A stretch of DNA of 45,880 bases, from the NCBI GenBank assembly GCA_036736205.1, contig DAINMX010000025.1, forward strand, positions 1 to 45,880. The letters run 5' to 3'. The first letter of the stretch is position 1; each line of letters starts with the position of its first letter. Below the pieces are notes generated by a model. It was given only the letters and a program-made list of their open reading frames with translations. It made no database searches and had not been told where the DNA came from. This document shows positions 1 through 8,027 of this stretch, piece by piece. Source of the stretch: XYA12-FULL-58-9 sp001798605 (GTDB lineage Bacteria > Myxococcota > XYA12-FULL-58-9). A program made the position numbers and the translations under genes.

Positions 1-2
1 CC

Positions 3-506
3 GCCACCCATCGCTCCCTAGGCGACTTGGTCAACAAGAATCTATTCCGCGAGGACCTCTACTACCGCATCGCCGGCTGTCGGGTGCACCTACCGCCGCT
101 GCGCGAACGCACGGAGGATATCCCGCAGTTGGTCAAGCACTTCCTCAGAGTTCTGCGCAATGAGGGCAGACGTGGCGTCCCCAGCGAGCTGGATCCCGAA
201 ACCCTCGAGTCATTTGTTAACTACAATTGGCCAGGCAACGTCCGTCAGTTGAAAAACGCAGTCGAGCGCGTCGCTATCATGGGTATCACCGAGCTCACCG
301 GCACCCATCTACAGCCGAGCAACAATGCGGGCGGTCCTGATAACCGCATGCCGTTCAAAGATGCCAAGGAGGCTTTCGAGCGCCACTACCTCGAAGACCT
401 CATGCGTACCCACGGCGGCAAGATCCAGGAGGCTGCCACCGCCGCAGAGTTGCACCCCAAGAGTCTTGCACGGCTGCTGCGTCGCTATGCCATCGGCCGC
501 GAGTGA
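3..506 (+). CDS. Sigma-54-dependent transcriptional activator, C-terminal part (5' end outside window)
   Basis: The frame is open to the left edge, so only about 167 C-terminal residues are visible. They match the end of an NtrC-type AAA+ domain: FREDLYYRI, LPPLRERTEDIP (sensor I region) and NWPGNVRQLKNAVERV (sensor II). A Fis-type helix-turn-helix follows, with GGKIQEAATAAELHPKSLAR as the recognition part. Proteins of this family remodel sigma-54 RNA polymerase at -24/-12 promoters. The input domain is not in the window, so signal and targets are unknown. The gene ends 8 bp before the convergent Nudix gene. It is separate from the complete activator at 41569-42954, and whether it also acts on the cytochrome genes cannot be told. 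Confidence 0.9.
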   Translation, partial: ATHRSLGDLVNKNLFREDLYYRIAGCRVHLPPLRERTEDIPQLVKHFLRVLRNEGRRGVPSELDPETLESFVNYNWPGNVRQLKNAVERVAIMGITELTGTHLQPSNNAGGPDNRMPFKDAKEAFERHYLEDLMRTHGGKIQEAATAAELHPKSLARLLRRYAIGRE

Positions 507-514
507 CAGCCCGT

Positions 515-925
515 TCACAATCCAGTCATGAGCTCAGAGACGAGCGGTTCGTCGGCCGGACAAAACCGCAGATCCCCTAACTCCGCCCGCGGCACCCACC
601 TCAGCTCCTGTTCATCGAGAGGTCGTGGTTCCAGGTCGACTCCCATCGTCGCGCGGTAGACGACCAACTCTATTGTCAAATCGTCGTAAGAGTGAACCGT
701 GGACCAGACCTCGTCACCGACTTCGATGGAGACATTGAGCTCCTCTTCACACTCTCGCGCAAGCGCGTCCTCGTCACTTTCCCCTGGTTCGACCTTCCCA
801 CCAGGCAACTCCCATAACAACTCACGTGCCTTTCCGCGCGGCCGACGCTGCACCAGCACCCGATCCCCACGACAGAACAAACCGGCCACGACCCTCACTT
901 CGCTTTTCACAAACCCAACCCGCAT
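515..925 (-). CDS. mutT: MutT-like Nudix hydrolase (8-oxo-dGTP diphosphatase type)
   Basis: A 136-residue protein with a clear Nudix box, GKVEPGESDEDALARE followed by CEEELNV. The box fits G-x5-E-x7-RE-U-x-EE-x-G-U except that Asn stands where Gly is usual. WELPGGKVEPGE closely resembles MutT, which hydrolyses 8-oxo-dGTP to prevent mutation. Length fits the family (about 130 aa). I chose the ATG at 925 because GGGAG (935-939 on the minus strand) lies 9 nt before it; an in-frame ATG at 934 directly abuts that SD. A longer frame to 1156 overlaps the CAP lipoprotein gene and is not credible. Substrate is inferred from motif similarity only; other dNTP or dinucleotide pyrophosphatases of the superfamily are possible. 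Confidence 0.8.
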   Translation of the reverse strand: MRVGFVKSEVRVVAGLFCRGDRVLVQRRPRGKARELLWELPGGKVEPGESDEDALARECEEELNVSIEVGDEVWSTVHSYDDLTIELVVYRATMGVDLEPRPLDEQELRWVPRAELGDLRFCPADEPLVSELMTGL

Positions 926-992
926 TTCATCCATCTCCCGGGCCCCATCCCGTACGCCCCATCCCAGGACACATTGGACAGCCGCGATGAAG

Positions 993-1589
993 TCACATCT
1001 TATTGCCAAACACCTGGGTCCAGTAACGGTAGTACGGAGCATAACCTGGCCCATATGCGTAGGTATCTTCGGCGTCGTAGTAGTACCCAACACCGAGTTC
1101 GGTGAACAACGGTTCCATGAGATTGGCGCAGTGGCCGTCGCTATCGATCCAACCATCGACGACGTCGGCGGGAGTCATTTGCCCAGCGGCAATGTTCTCC
1201 CCCACCGCCTGCCAAACGTAACCGGTATTGTCGACACGATCGGAGACGTCGTCACCGTTGGGATCGGTGTGGGCAAAAAAGTCGAGCCGCCCGAGATTGC
1301 GGGATTGGTTGCGGGCAGCACAGCGCAACAGGCCATCGAAGGTCAAGGGCGGTGCCGGCGCGAATACCCCCTCGGTGTCACAGTTGGCCCCCGCGGCGCG
1401 GCGCAGATTGGTGAGACGCAGAACTTCGTTTTCGAAATCCACCCAAGCGGCATCCCAGGTCGTCACGGCGCTACAATATCCCACCACCGGTGATGGACTG
1501 GGTCCGGGGAGAGGATCTTCCTCTTCACCACACCCAACGACCACAGACGAGACAACGACGAAAACAAAACAGCGGTACAACAGAGTCAT
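993..1589 (-). CDS. CAP/SCP-domain (YkwD-like) lipoprotein
   Basis: A 198-residue exported protein. The N-terminus has a hydrophobic stretch and lipobox VVVGC (Cys20), followed by an acidic/proline-rich linker. The rest is a bacterial CAP/SCP domain: a first helix near EVLRLTNLRRAAG, the HTDPNGDDVSDRV segment with the CAP His, GENIAAG, GWIDSDGHCANLM with the second conserved His region, and LGVGYYYD. Function of bacterial CAP proteins is mostly unknown. Several Cys residues suggest disulfides, which fits an extracytoplasmic place. There is no SD; instead a -35/-10 pair lies so close that the mRNA may start at the ATG (see 1596-1624). Confidence 0.85.
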   Translation of the reverse strand: MTLLYRCFVFVVVSSVVVGCGEEEDPLPGPSPSPVVGYCSAVTTWDAAWVDFENEVLRLTNLRRAAGANCDTEGVFAPAPPLTFDGLLRCAARNQSRNLGRLDFFAHTDPNGDDVSDRVDNTGYVWQAVGENIAAGQMTPADVVDGWIDSDGHCANLMEPLFTELGVGYYYDAEDTYAYGPGYAPYYRYWTQVFGNKM

Positions 1590-1595
1590 TTGAAA

Positions 1596-1624
1596 ACCCT
1601 AGCCTCACCGTCGCCCGGCGGCAA
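1596..1624 (-). promoter_or_regulatory. Candidate sigma-70 promoter giving a leaderless CAP-lipoprotein mRNA
   Basis: On the minus strand TTGCCG, a 17-nt spacer and TAGGGT are followed after only 6 nt (TTTCAA) by the ATG at 1589. Transcription from such a -10 would begin at or next to the start codon. No Shine-Dalgarno sequence is present. Inferred from sequence alone. Confidence 0.4.
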
Positions 1625-1695
1625 GCGTGCTCCCGCACCCTCGCACCCGTCGGCCCGTCGGTTGGGCAACCTTGCGATTTGCCTGAGCACTTGTC

Positions 1696-2298
1696 ATGAT
1701 GGCCGGACCGATGGAATCGCCAAACGCAGCCAAAAAGACTCTATGCAACGAGTTGCTGGAAATCGGCATGGTCATGGTAGTGGTTGACGCACGCCGTTCT
1801 GGGGTCTTGGTGCCTGTCCACCTACTTGGAGATCCCAAGCTTCGCCTTAACCTCTCCTTTCAATTCGGCGCACCCTTGACCATTGAGGATTGGGGAATAC
1901 GCGCGACCTTGAGCTTCAACAAATCGCCATTTGACTGCATCTTGCCATGGGAGGCCGTTTACGTGGTGTTCTCGCACATTCGCAACGAGCCCTATGTGTT
2001 TCCCGACGACGTACCCGAAGAGGTTCTCGAAGAAATTGGCATCGACTTCACCGAGGCACCTCCTCCGCAAAAACCCACATTGCGCGTCATCAGCGGCGAT
2101 CTGGATGCACAAGAGTCTGCCAACCTCGGACAAGAGACCACCGAGCCACCCCAAGCCAATGCCCCGGAGCAGGCCATGCCACGCAGAATTAACACCGTCC
2201 CCACCGCTGAAGAAAGTTCAAATGACGGCGATCCGGACGACCCACCGCCCCCTTCACCCGCAGGGCGTCCCCGCGGACACTTGAGAGTGGTGAAGTAG
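1696..2298 (+). CDS. sspB: SspB-family ClpXP adaptor
   Basis: A 200-residue protein. Residues 40-100 resemble the SspB core: VPVHLLGDPKLRLNLSF, WGIRATLSFN, and LPWEAVYVVFS. A long, acidic, proline-rich disordered region follows (about 125-190). The C-terminus is GRPRGHLRVVK, and the last five residues (LRVVK) equal the ClpX-binding XB tail known from E. coli SspB. SspB binds ssrA-tagged or other substrates and hands them to ClpXP. The stop lies 2 bp before the start of prmA, so the two are probably co-transcribed. ATG at 1696 or 1699 could both be the start; no good SD is seen. Confidence 0.85.
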   Translation: MMAGPMESPNAAKKTLCNELLEIGMVMVVVDARRSGVLVPVHLLGDPKLRLNLSFQFGAPLTIEDWGIRATLSFNKSPFDCILPWEAVYVVFSHIRNEPYVFPDDVPEEVLEEIGIDFTEAPPPQKPTLRVISGDLDAQESANLGQETTEPPQANAPEQAMPRRINTVPTAEESSNDGDPDDPPPPSPAGRPRGHLRVVK

Positions 2299-2300
2299 CC

Positions 2301-3197
2301 ATGGGCCACACTTGGTGGGAGTTGGAAGTGGTGGTGCCAGAGATGGTCGCCGAAGACGCCGCGGCCCAACTATTCGACGCCGGGGCCTTGGGTGTGGAGA
2401 TCGCCTGCAACGGGGAGGGCGAGACCATCGCCCGAGCTTCCTTCGGGGAAAAACCAGATCCGAGGGCCGTGAAAACAGCCCTCCTAGCAATGAGCATCAA
2501 CGTCGACGTCGCGCAGATGCGCATCGCCAAACGCGATGACGAAGCTTGGGCCGACAAATGGAAAGAGCATTTTGAGCCCTTTGCCTTGGGAGAGGTGCTC
2601 TGGGTAGTACCCTCATTCAGGCCCGATTTCAGGCCACCGACAAACGCCATCGCCCTCCACCTCGATCCGGGAATGGCCTTTGGCACCGGTCAACACGCGA
2701 CCACAGCGCTTTGCGCCCAATGGCTTGAGCAGCGCATGGCATCGGTTCCCGACCAGAGCAAGCACAGTGTGCTCGACGTCGGCTGTGGCTCCGGGATCTT
2801 GAGCATTGCCGCCGCCAAACTCGGCGCTGGCGAAGTCGTCGGCATCGACAATGACCCAGATGCGGTCATCGTCGCCGTCGAAAACGTTGTGGCGAACGGC
2901 GTGGCCGACACCGTACGGGTCACGGTCGATCCAGCGGCAGAGGTCGAGGGCCCCTTTGACACAGTTGTCGCCAACATTCTTGCAGATACCCTCATTGCCC
3001 TAAGTGCCGATCTCATCCGCCTCACCACCGCGACCGGCCGACTCGCGTTGTCGGGGGTACTGACAAACCAAGCAGAAGAGGTCGTCACCGCACACCTCGA
3101 CAGCGCAAAAAGACTCGGCCGTTCGAACTGGCGTCTTCTGGAACAACGCACCCAAGGCGAGTGGGTGGCCCTCATCTTCGGCGCAAGCATGAGCTAG
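2301..3197 (+). CDS. prmA: Ribosomal protein L11 methyltransferase PrmA
   Basis: A 298-residue protein with PrmA architecture: an N-terminal substrate domain (WWELEVVVPEMVAEDAAAQ), the linker with LDPGMAFGTGQHATT, and a class I SAM-binding Rossmann domain with motif I DVGCGSGILSIAA (about residue 159), acidic end-of-strand-2 GIDNDPDAV, and VVANILADTL in the catalytic loop. It trimethylates ribosomal protein L11. Length matches the family (about 290-300). It follows sspB by 2 bp. The conserved GTGQHATT loop separates PrmA from other methyltransferases, so the call is firm. Confidence 0.93.
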   Translation: MGHTWWELEVVVPEMVAEDAAAQLFDAGALGVEIACNGEGETIARASFGEKPDPRAVKTALLAMSINVDVAQMRIAKRDDEAWADKWKEHFEPFALGEVLWVVPSFRPDFRPPTNAIALHLDPGMAFGTGQHATTALCAQWLEQRMASVPDQSKHSVLDVGCGSGILSIAAAKLGAGEVVGIDNDPDAVIVAVENVVANGVADTVRVTVDPAAEVEGPFDTVVANILADTLIALSADLIRLTTATGRLALSGVLTNQAEEVVTAHLDSAKRLGRSNWRLLEQRTQGEWVALIFGASMS

Positions 3198-3226
3198 AGC
3201 GGTCGGAGTGTTTCTTCGAGTACAAC

Positions 3227-3652
3227 CTACTCGTCCTTGCAAGGTTTCTTGCGCAAGTCCTTCTTCCCCGATTGATACCGTTTGTCCACAAGCATGCGCG
3301 CCTTGGACCGACGAGAGCGCCGCCGCTTTTGCCGACGGATCTTTTCTGCCATTTGTTGGGCCGCAGACTCAACGCCGAGGATCTTCTCCTCCAGCTTTTC
3401 GGCGAGTTTCTGCCGTGCGTAGTAGCGATTGAGCCCCTGAGTGCGCGCCCTCTGCGTCTTGACCTCGGTACCACTTGGTAAATGTTTGAGATAAACGGCT
3501 GTTGCCACCTTGTTGACGTTTTGGCCACCAGGCCCCGATGCCCGAACGAACTTCTCGATGAGGTCCTTCTCGTAGACCCCGAGCGCCGCCAATCGCTCGG
3601 CGAGCGCCGCCTCCTTTTCCGAGCTCACTGGAAATCGTCCACTTTCAACCAT
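3227..3652 (-). CDS. GGQ-domain peptidyl-tRNA hydrolase / release-factor-like rescue protein (MTRFR/ArfB type)
   Basis: A 141-residue protein with the class I release-factor catalytic motif GGQ (residues 42-44, in RASGPGGQNVNKV) but without the stop-codon recognition domains. The C-terminal tail is very basic (RRQKRRRSRRSKARM), as in ribosome-rescue factors that place it in the empty mRNA channel. Proteins of this build hydrolyse peptidyl-tRNA on stalled ribosomes. The N-terminal part differs from E. coli ArfB and looks closer to the release-factor-like family that includes mitochondrial MTRFR (C12orf65). The gene is convergent with prmA (29 bp apart) and divergent from the CPBP protease. Confidence 0.85.
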   Translation of the reverse strand: MVESGRFPVSSEKEAALAERLAALGVYEKDLIEKFVRASGPGGQNVNKVATAVYLKHLPSGTEVKTQRARTQGLNRYYARQKLAEKLEEKILGVESAAQQMAEKIRRQKRRRSRRSKARMLVDKRYQSGKKDLRKKPCKDE

Positions 3653-3812
3653 GGCAGCCAGCCTACACCCTAAACGACTTGGCGGCTGAGTTTTGCACGA
3701 TGCTCATGCAAATCTGTCGTTGACTGAACCTGCCCTTGGTCTGAGACAATGCATACCCGACGCTTGCAGAGTCGAGGTTGACTCAGCAGCGTTGCTGACC
3801 AAAGGTGCGGTA

Positions 3813-4706
3813 ATGGGAACGGTTGGGAAAATTGTCGCATACACCGTGTTCGTCATGGTTGCGGCTTGTCTGCTGGCACCACCCTTGTACTGGTTGGGCA
3901 GCTCGTGGGTAGGGGAGCTCCCCATTCTCAAGGGGGTTCGCTTCTCCAGCTATTTCAATCGCTCCGTGCTCATCGTCGCATTGGTCTCCATTTGGCCCTT
4001 CGTCCGATGGCTCGGGTTGCGGCGGTGGACAGACCTGGGGCTCACCCCCAACCCGCGCAGATTCTCAGACTTGGCCCTGGGAATCGGCATTGGCATGATT
4101 GGCTTGTGGCTGGTGGTGGTCATCTTGATACTCACCGATCAAGCGACCATCCGCTCACCCTTCCGGTGGCACAAGCTGCCCCCCATTGTTGCAACCGCTG
4201 TGCTCGTTCCTCTCATCGAAGAATTCTTCTTCCGCGGCGTGCTCTTCGGCTTGCTGCGGCGAGCCCTGAGTTGGAAGTGGGCTCTGGCATTTCTGTCGCT
4301 CTTTTTTTCAGTCCTTCATTTCCTCAAGCCTGCCAAGGGTGCTGGGACGATCCGTCATCCCGATTGGACGAGCGGCTTCGAAATGCTGAGTCGCCTCTTT
4401 TGGCAATTCAGCTCACCTGAGTTGGTCATCGGTGGTGGGATCACCCTGTTCCTCGTCGGCTGGATACTCGGCTACACAGTTTTGCGAACCCGTTCCCTCT
4501 ACCTCGCGGCGGGATTGCACGGAGGTTGGATCTTCGCCTTGCGATCCTTTGCGCAGACCTCCAAACGTCACTGGCATGAATCTGTGTGGCTCGGCCAAGA
4601 CATCATCACCGGAGTCATCCCCATCCTCCTGCTTCTGCTCACCCTCGCGATCCTCATTTACCTGCTGCGGGACCGCCCAGCCGCAACGGCCAACGTCGAG
4701 GTCTAA
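3813..4706 (+). CDS. CPBP-family intramembrane metalloprotease (CAAX/Abi type)
   Basis: A 297-residue multi-pass membrane protein. The diagnostic motif EEFFFR (residues 136-141) and the downstream SVLHF His (about 169) match motifs 1 and 2 of the CPBP (Abi) family; VGWILGYTVLRTRSLYLAAGLHG near the C-terminus carries the third His region. About eight hydrophobic segments are visible. Family members include prenyl-protein peptidases and bacteriocin-immunity or regulatory proteases; the substrate here is unknown. I start at ATG 3813, preceded by AAAGG, because the upstream in-frame extension is poor in hydrophobic residues. A weak -35/-10 (TTGACT 3720, GACAAT 3745) may serve it. The WaaA gene follows after 57 bp. 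Confidence 0.85.
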   Translation: MGTVGKIVAYTVFVMVAACLLAPPLYWLGSSWVGELPILKGVRFSSYFNRSVLIVALVSIWPFVRWLGLRRWTDLGLTPNPRRFSDLALGIGIGMIGLWLVVVILILTDQATIRSPFRWHKLPPIVATAVLVPLIEEFFFRGVLFGLLRRALSWKWALAFLSLFFSVLHFLKPAKGAGTIRHPDWTSGFEMLSRLFWQFSSPELVIGGGITLFLVGWILGYTVLRTRSLYLAAGLHGGWIFALRSFAQTSKRHWHESVWLGQDIITGVIPILLLLLTLAILIYLLRDRPAATANVEV

Positions 4707-4763
4707 ACCCAATGCAGCAGCATTCCCTGGACCCATCCCAGCTACCGACATAGAAAGAGGCCG

Positions 4764-6056
4764 ATGTATTGGATTGCCACAGCAGTCACCTACGTCGTTT
4801 TTTTGCTGGCGCTGCCGGTGCTCCTGCTCCATCCCAAGTTGCGTCAGGGTACTGCCGCCCGTTTGGGTTTTCTCGGCCGAAACTGGTCCAAGACCATTGG
4901 CGACGGGCCGCGGTTTTGGTTGCACGGCGCGTCCGCCGGAGACGTTCTCGCCTTGATGCCATTGGTTCGGGAGCTCAAGATCATTCGTCCCGACGCGCAG
5001 ATCATCCTTTCCACCATCACCAACAGCGGTCGAGCGATTGCCGAAAGGGAACGGCAGGCGTTCGCTGCCATCACCTTCCTCCCTTTCGATTTGCCCGGTG
5101 CGGTGCGACGCACCGTGAACCACATTCGTCCCGATGTTCTGGTGCTCGAGTACACAGAACTGTGGCCACAGCTGATCCGTGCGGCGCACAATCGCAACAT
5201 CCCGATAGTGCTGCAGAACGGACGAATTTCAGACGCGAACCTTCGTGCCTATCGGCGACTGTTCTTCTTCGTGGGAAACCTGCTGACAATGCTCACCTTG
5301 CTGCTCATGCGCGATGAGCATGAAGCGGAGCGAGCCCGCAAGCTTGGGGCCAAAGAGGCGCAAATCCGCATCACCGGCAACACCAAGTTCGACAACCTGA
5401 CCGCAACGCCTCTGCCTGCCAAAGTCGAGGAGCTTCGCCATGCAACAGCTCTAACCGAGAAGGACATTGTGTGGGCTGCAGGCAGCACCCACGACGGCGA
5501 AGAGGAAATACTACTCGACGCCTATTGCGAGCTACGCAAAGCCCACCCAACACTGCGCATGGTGATCGCACCACGTTATGTGGAACGCGCGGAAAAAGTC
5601 GGGCACCTTGCAAGCCGACGGGGACTCGTGGTCCGTTTCCGGTCTCACTCCGATACTGCCGCAAACCCCAAAGCAAGGGCAGACGTGCTCATCCTCGACA
5701 CCATCGGCGAACTGGCCGCTTGTTATCAACTGGCCTCTGTGGTGTTCGTGGGTGGCAGCTTCGTCGCCCGGGGTGGGCAGAACATTCTCGAGCCGGCAGC
5801 CTGCGGCAAACCGGTGCTCTTCGGCCCGTACATGCAAAACTTCGCCGACTCGGTTCAGGTTCTCCTCGGACGCGGCGGCATTCAAGTTGCGAATCCGACC
5901 CAGCTCAAAAAGGTCATCGCCGATTTGTTAGCCAGGCCAGAGCGCCTCGAGGAACTCGGTAACCTCGCCGCCGCCCAAGTGCTGCGGGTCCGCGGTGCGG
6001 CGGCACGCAATGCACAATTGATCGCAGCGTTGCCTCAGCGCCAGCCTACCAAATAG
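4764..6056 (+). CDS. waaA: 3-deoxy-D-manno-octulosonic acid (Kdo) transferase WaaA
   Basis: A 430-residue GT30-type glycosyltransferase. An N-terminal membrane anchor (about residues 4-22) is followed by GTAARLGF, FWLHGASAGDV, PDAQIILSTITNSGRAIAERE, and LEYTELWPQLI. The C-terminal Rossmann part has RITGNTKFDN, AAGSTHDGEEEILLDAY, VIAPRYVERAEKV, SVVFVGGSFVARGGQNILEPAACGKPVLFGPYMQNF. It transfers Kdo onto lipid A precursor at the inner membrane. One oddity: the loop that normally reads S-x-G-E, holding the catalytic Glu, reads SAGD (Asp60). The 3' end overlaps the convergent methyltransferase gene by 22 bp. Confidence 0.9.
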   Translation: MYWIATAVTYVVFLLALPVLLLHPKLRQGTAARLGFLGRNWSKTIGDGPRFWLHGASAGDVLALMPLVRELKIIRPDAQIILSTITNSGRAIAERERQAFAAITFLPFDLPGAVRRTVNHIRPDVLVLEYTELWPQLIRAAHNRNIPIVLQNGRISDANLRAYRRLFFFVGNLLTMLTLLLMRDEHEAERARKLGAKEAQIRITGNTKFDNLTATPLPAKVEELRHATALTEKDIVWAAGSTHDGEEEILLDAYCELRKAHPTLRMVIAPRYVERAEKVGHLASRRGLVVRFRSHSDTAANPKARADVLILDTIGELAACYQLASVVFVGGSFVARGGQNILEPAACGKPVLFGPYMQNFADSVQVLLGRGGIQVANPTQLKKVIADLLARPERLEELGNLAAAQVLRVRGAAARNAQLIAALPQRQPTK

Positions 6057-6913
6057 GCGATCCAGGCGTCTTCGTTTTCGGCAGTTGCCTGCTTCTTGAA
6101 GATGCCGTTGCCGCTGCCCTTTTTGTCGGCACCCTCCCAATAGACGTCCCAAGAACTGAAGCCAGCGTCATCCATCAGGTCGCACAACTCGGGCAAGGTC
6201 CACAGACGCCAGTCGTAGGTGAACGCCTTCTTCATCTCGCTTCCATCGGGGAAGCGATAATGGATGTGGCGCAGACCCCAGGCAGAGATCGCATCCAGGG
6301 GCTTCTGATCCCATACATAGCTGAACCCCTTGAACTTCTGGGTCTCCTCGACCTCCACTTGGGATTCAGGGCCGCCGTACAAGTCGATGAAGAATGCCCC
6401 ATCGTCTACGAGGTCGCGGCGTGCTGTTTGGAAATAGCTCAGTAGCTGCTTACGGGTCTTGAAAACCGAGTAGGAGAAGTTGAAGGCTGCGATGATGTCG
6501 AACTTCCGATTCGTGCCGACGAGGACATCTCGATTCAACAGTTCGACGCGCTCGGCATCCTTGCCCAATGGCTCAATGTGTTTCTTCCAACCGTAGTCCA
6601 TCGTCGGTTGATGGAGATCCAGACCCACGGCGGTGCGCTCAGGGTGCTTTTTGACCCAATCGGCACAGAGCATCGCTGTACCGCAGAAGTCCTCACGCAG
6701 GCTGTTGGCCACACGTTTGCGTTCTTTGCGAAATGCCTTGGTGAAGAAGGCGATGTCGGTAGGTGGGTCTTGAACTGATCGCTCGTAGAGATCGAGTTTG
6801 TCGGCCGATTTCGCCGTCAACACCACCTTGTTCCCCTTATCCTTCTTGCGATTTCTGTTCTTGTCCTTCTTGCGCTTCTTGTCTTCATTTTTCGACTTCG
6901 ATTTTTCCTTCAT
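6035..6913 (-). CDS. Class I SAM-dependent methyltransferase with Lys-rich N-terminus
   Basis: A 292-residue protein. Residues 1-30 are extremely basic (runs such as KKRKKDKNRNRKKDK). From about residue 60 a Rossmann methyltransferase fold follows: LREDFCGTAMLCADWV (motif I region), TAVGLDLHQPTMDYG (acidic ribose contact), RVELLNRDV, FDIIAAFNFSYSVF, and DLVDDGAFFIDLYGG. The substrate is unknown; the basic tail could bind nucleic acid or membrane. I start at ATG 6913; an upstream in-frame extension to 6949 is unremarkable. The gene is convergent with waaA (22-bp overlap) and divergent from argF. Confidence 0.75.
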   Translation of the reverse strand: MKEKSKSKNEDKKRKKDKNRNRKKDKGNKVVLTAKSADKLDLYERSVQDPPTDIAFFTKAFRKERKRVANSLREDFCGTAMLCADWVKKHPERTAVGLDLHQPTMDYGWKKHIEPLGKDAERVELLNRDVLVGTNRKFDIIAAFNFSYSVFKTRKQLLSYFQTARRDLVDDGAFFIDLYGGPESQVEVEETQKFKGFSYVWDQKPLDAISAWGLRHIHYRFPDGSEMKKAFTYDWRLWTLPELCDLMDDAGFSSWDVYWEGADKKGSGNGIFKKQATAENEDAWIAYLVGWR

Positions 6914-6957
6914 GGGCCTGCCGATAGCCAAAACCAGAACGCCATGCAAGCAAGCTC

Positions 6958-6991
6958 CGTCTCTATCTCTCCATCGTCTCTATCTCTCCAG
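6958..6991. repeat. Two-copy 17-bp pyrimidine-rich tandem repeat
   Basis: CGTCTCTATCTCTCCAT (6958-6974) is followed at once by CGTCTCTATCTCTCCAG (6975-6991), identical in 16 of 17 positions. It sits between the divergent methyltransferase and argF genes, in the probable argF leader or promoter region. Function unknown. Confidence 0.85.
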
Positions 6992-7069
6992 TACTCTCGT
7001 TATTCATCCTTCCTCTTGCCTGCCGCCACAACCCGAGATAGGCGAGCACCACCTGCAATGGAGAAAACG

Positions 7070-7984
7070 ATGGTTCGACATTTCTTATCTGATCTCGATC
7101 TCTCAGTAGCTGAGCACACGCGCCTCCTCACGCGCGCCGCCGAAATGAAGGCCAAGCCAAAAGACTTCCGCACAGCCCTGGGCGGGAAAATCTTGGCGAT
7201 GATCTTCCACAAGAGTTCGACACGCACTCGCGTTTCCTTCGAGGCGGGCATCATCCAGCTCGGTGGCCAGGCCATCGTCCTCTCCGCCAAGGATCTGCAG
7301 CTCGGTCGCGGTGAGCCTATCACCGATACGGGCGCAGTGCTGTCGCGCTACATTGACGGCATCATGATTCGCACCTACGCCCACGACGACGTTGTGGCCC
7401 TCGCCAAAGCCAGCCATGTGCCCATCATCAACGGCCTCGATGACCTGCTGCACCCGTGCCAGACTCTCGCCGACATGCTCACCATCATCGAGAACCGAGG
7501 CACCGTCAAAGACCAGCAGCTCGTCTATGTGGGTGACGGCAACAACGTCGCCCACTCTCTGATGTTAGGTGGCGCCCGCAACGGCATGCACGTGCGCATC
7601 GTCGCTCCCGAGGGACACCAGCCCTCCCCCACCATTTTCGCGCAGGCAAAAAAGGAAGCAGCAGCGACCTCCGCCCGCATCGAAGTAACTGCCGATCTCG
7701 CTGGTGTCGAAGGTGCCGACGCTGTCTACACCGACGTCTGGGCTTCCATGGGGCAAGAGGCGGAGGCCGAGGAGCGCAAACGCATCTTTGCCAAATATCA
7801 GGTAACCGCTGCCTTGATGAAGCGCGCCAAACCCGACGCCATCTTCTTACATTGCCTTCCCGCACACCGCGGCGAAGAGGTCGCAGCTGAAGTCATCGAT
7901 GGCCCGCAATCGCGGGTTTTCGATGAGGCAGAGAACCGTCTGCACACACAGAAGGCTCTCCTTGAGCTTTTGATGCGCGACTGA
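7070..7984 (+). CDS. argF: Ornithine carbamoyltransferase
   Basis: A 304-residue protein, the usual length. Carbamoyl-phosphate-binding STRTR (residues 50-54), the HPCQTLADMLT motif, the NNVAHSL region, and the ornithine-loop HCLPAHRGEEV are all present, so it should form citrulline from ornithine and carbamoyl phosphate in arginine synthesis. I choose the ATG at 7070 (MVRHFLSDLD), with GGAG at 7060-7063 as SD. The in-frame ATG at 7058 overlaps that SD, and a longer frame to 6944 is a low-complexity extension. No other arg genes are near. Confidence 0.93.
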   Translation: MVRHFLSDLDLSVAEHTRLLTRAAEMKAKPKDFRTALGGKILAMIFHKSSTRTRVSFEAGIIQLGGQAIVLSAKDLQLGRGEPITDTGAVLSRYIDGIMIRTYAHDDVVALAKASHVPIINGLDDLLHPCQTLADMLTIIENRGTVKDQQLVYVGDGNNVAHSLMLGGARNGMHVRIVAPEGHQPSPTIFAQAKKEAAATSARIEVTADLAGVEGADAVYTDVWASMGQEAEAEERKRIFAKYQVTAALMKRAKPDAIFLHCLPAHRGEEVAAEVIDGPQSRVFDEAENRLHTQKALLELLMRD

Positions 7985-8027
7985 CATCCACATCAATGGC
8001 GGCTCAGGTTCCACGGCAGCCGCTCAC

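Noticed and set aside
3218..3234. CGAGTA-CAACC-TACTCG hairpin at the prmA/rescue-factor junction
   Set aside because: A 6-bp stem without a T run on either strand, and it reaches into a coding end; not convincing as a terminator.
4413..5189. A 258-codon minus-strand frame across the CPBP and waaA genes
   Set aside because: It is antisense to two well-supported genes and shows no recognisable motif.
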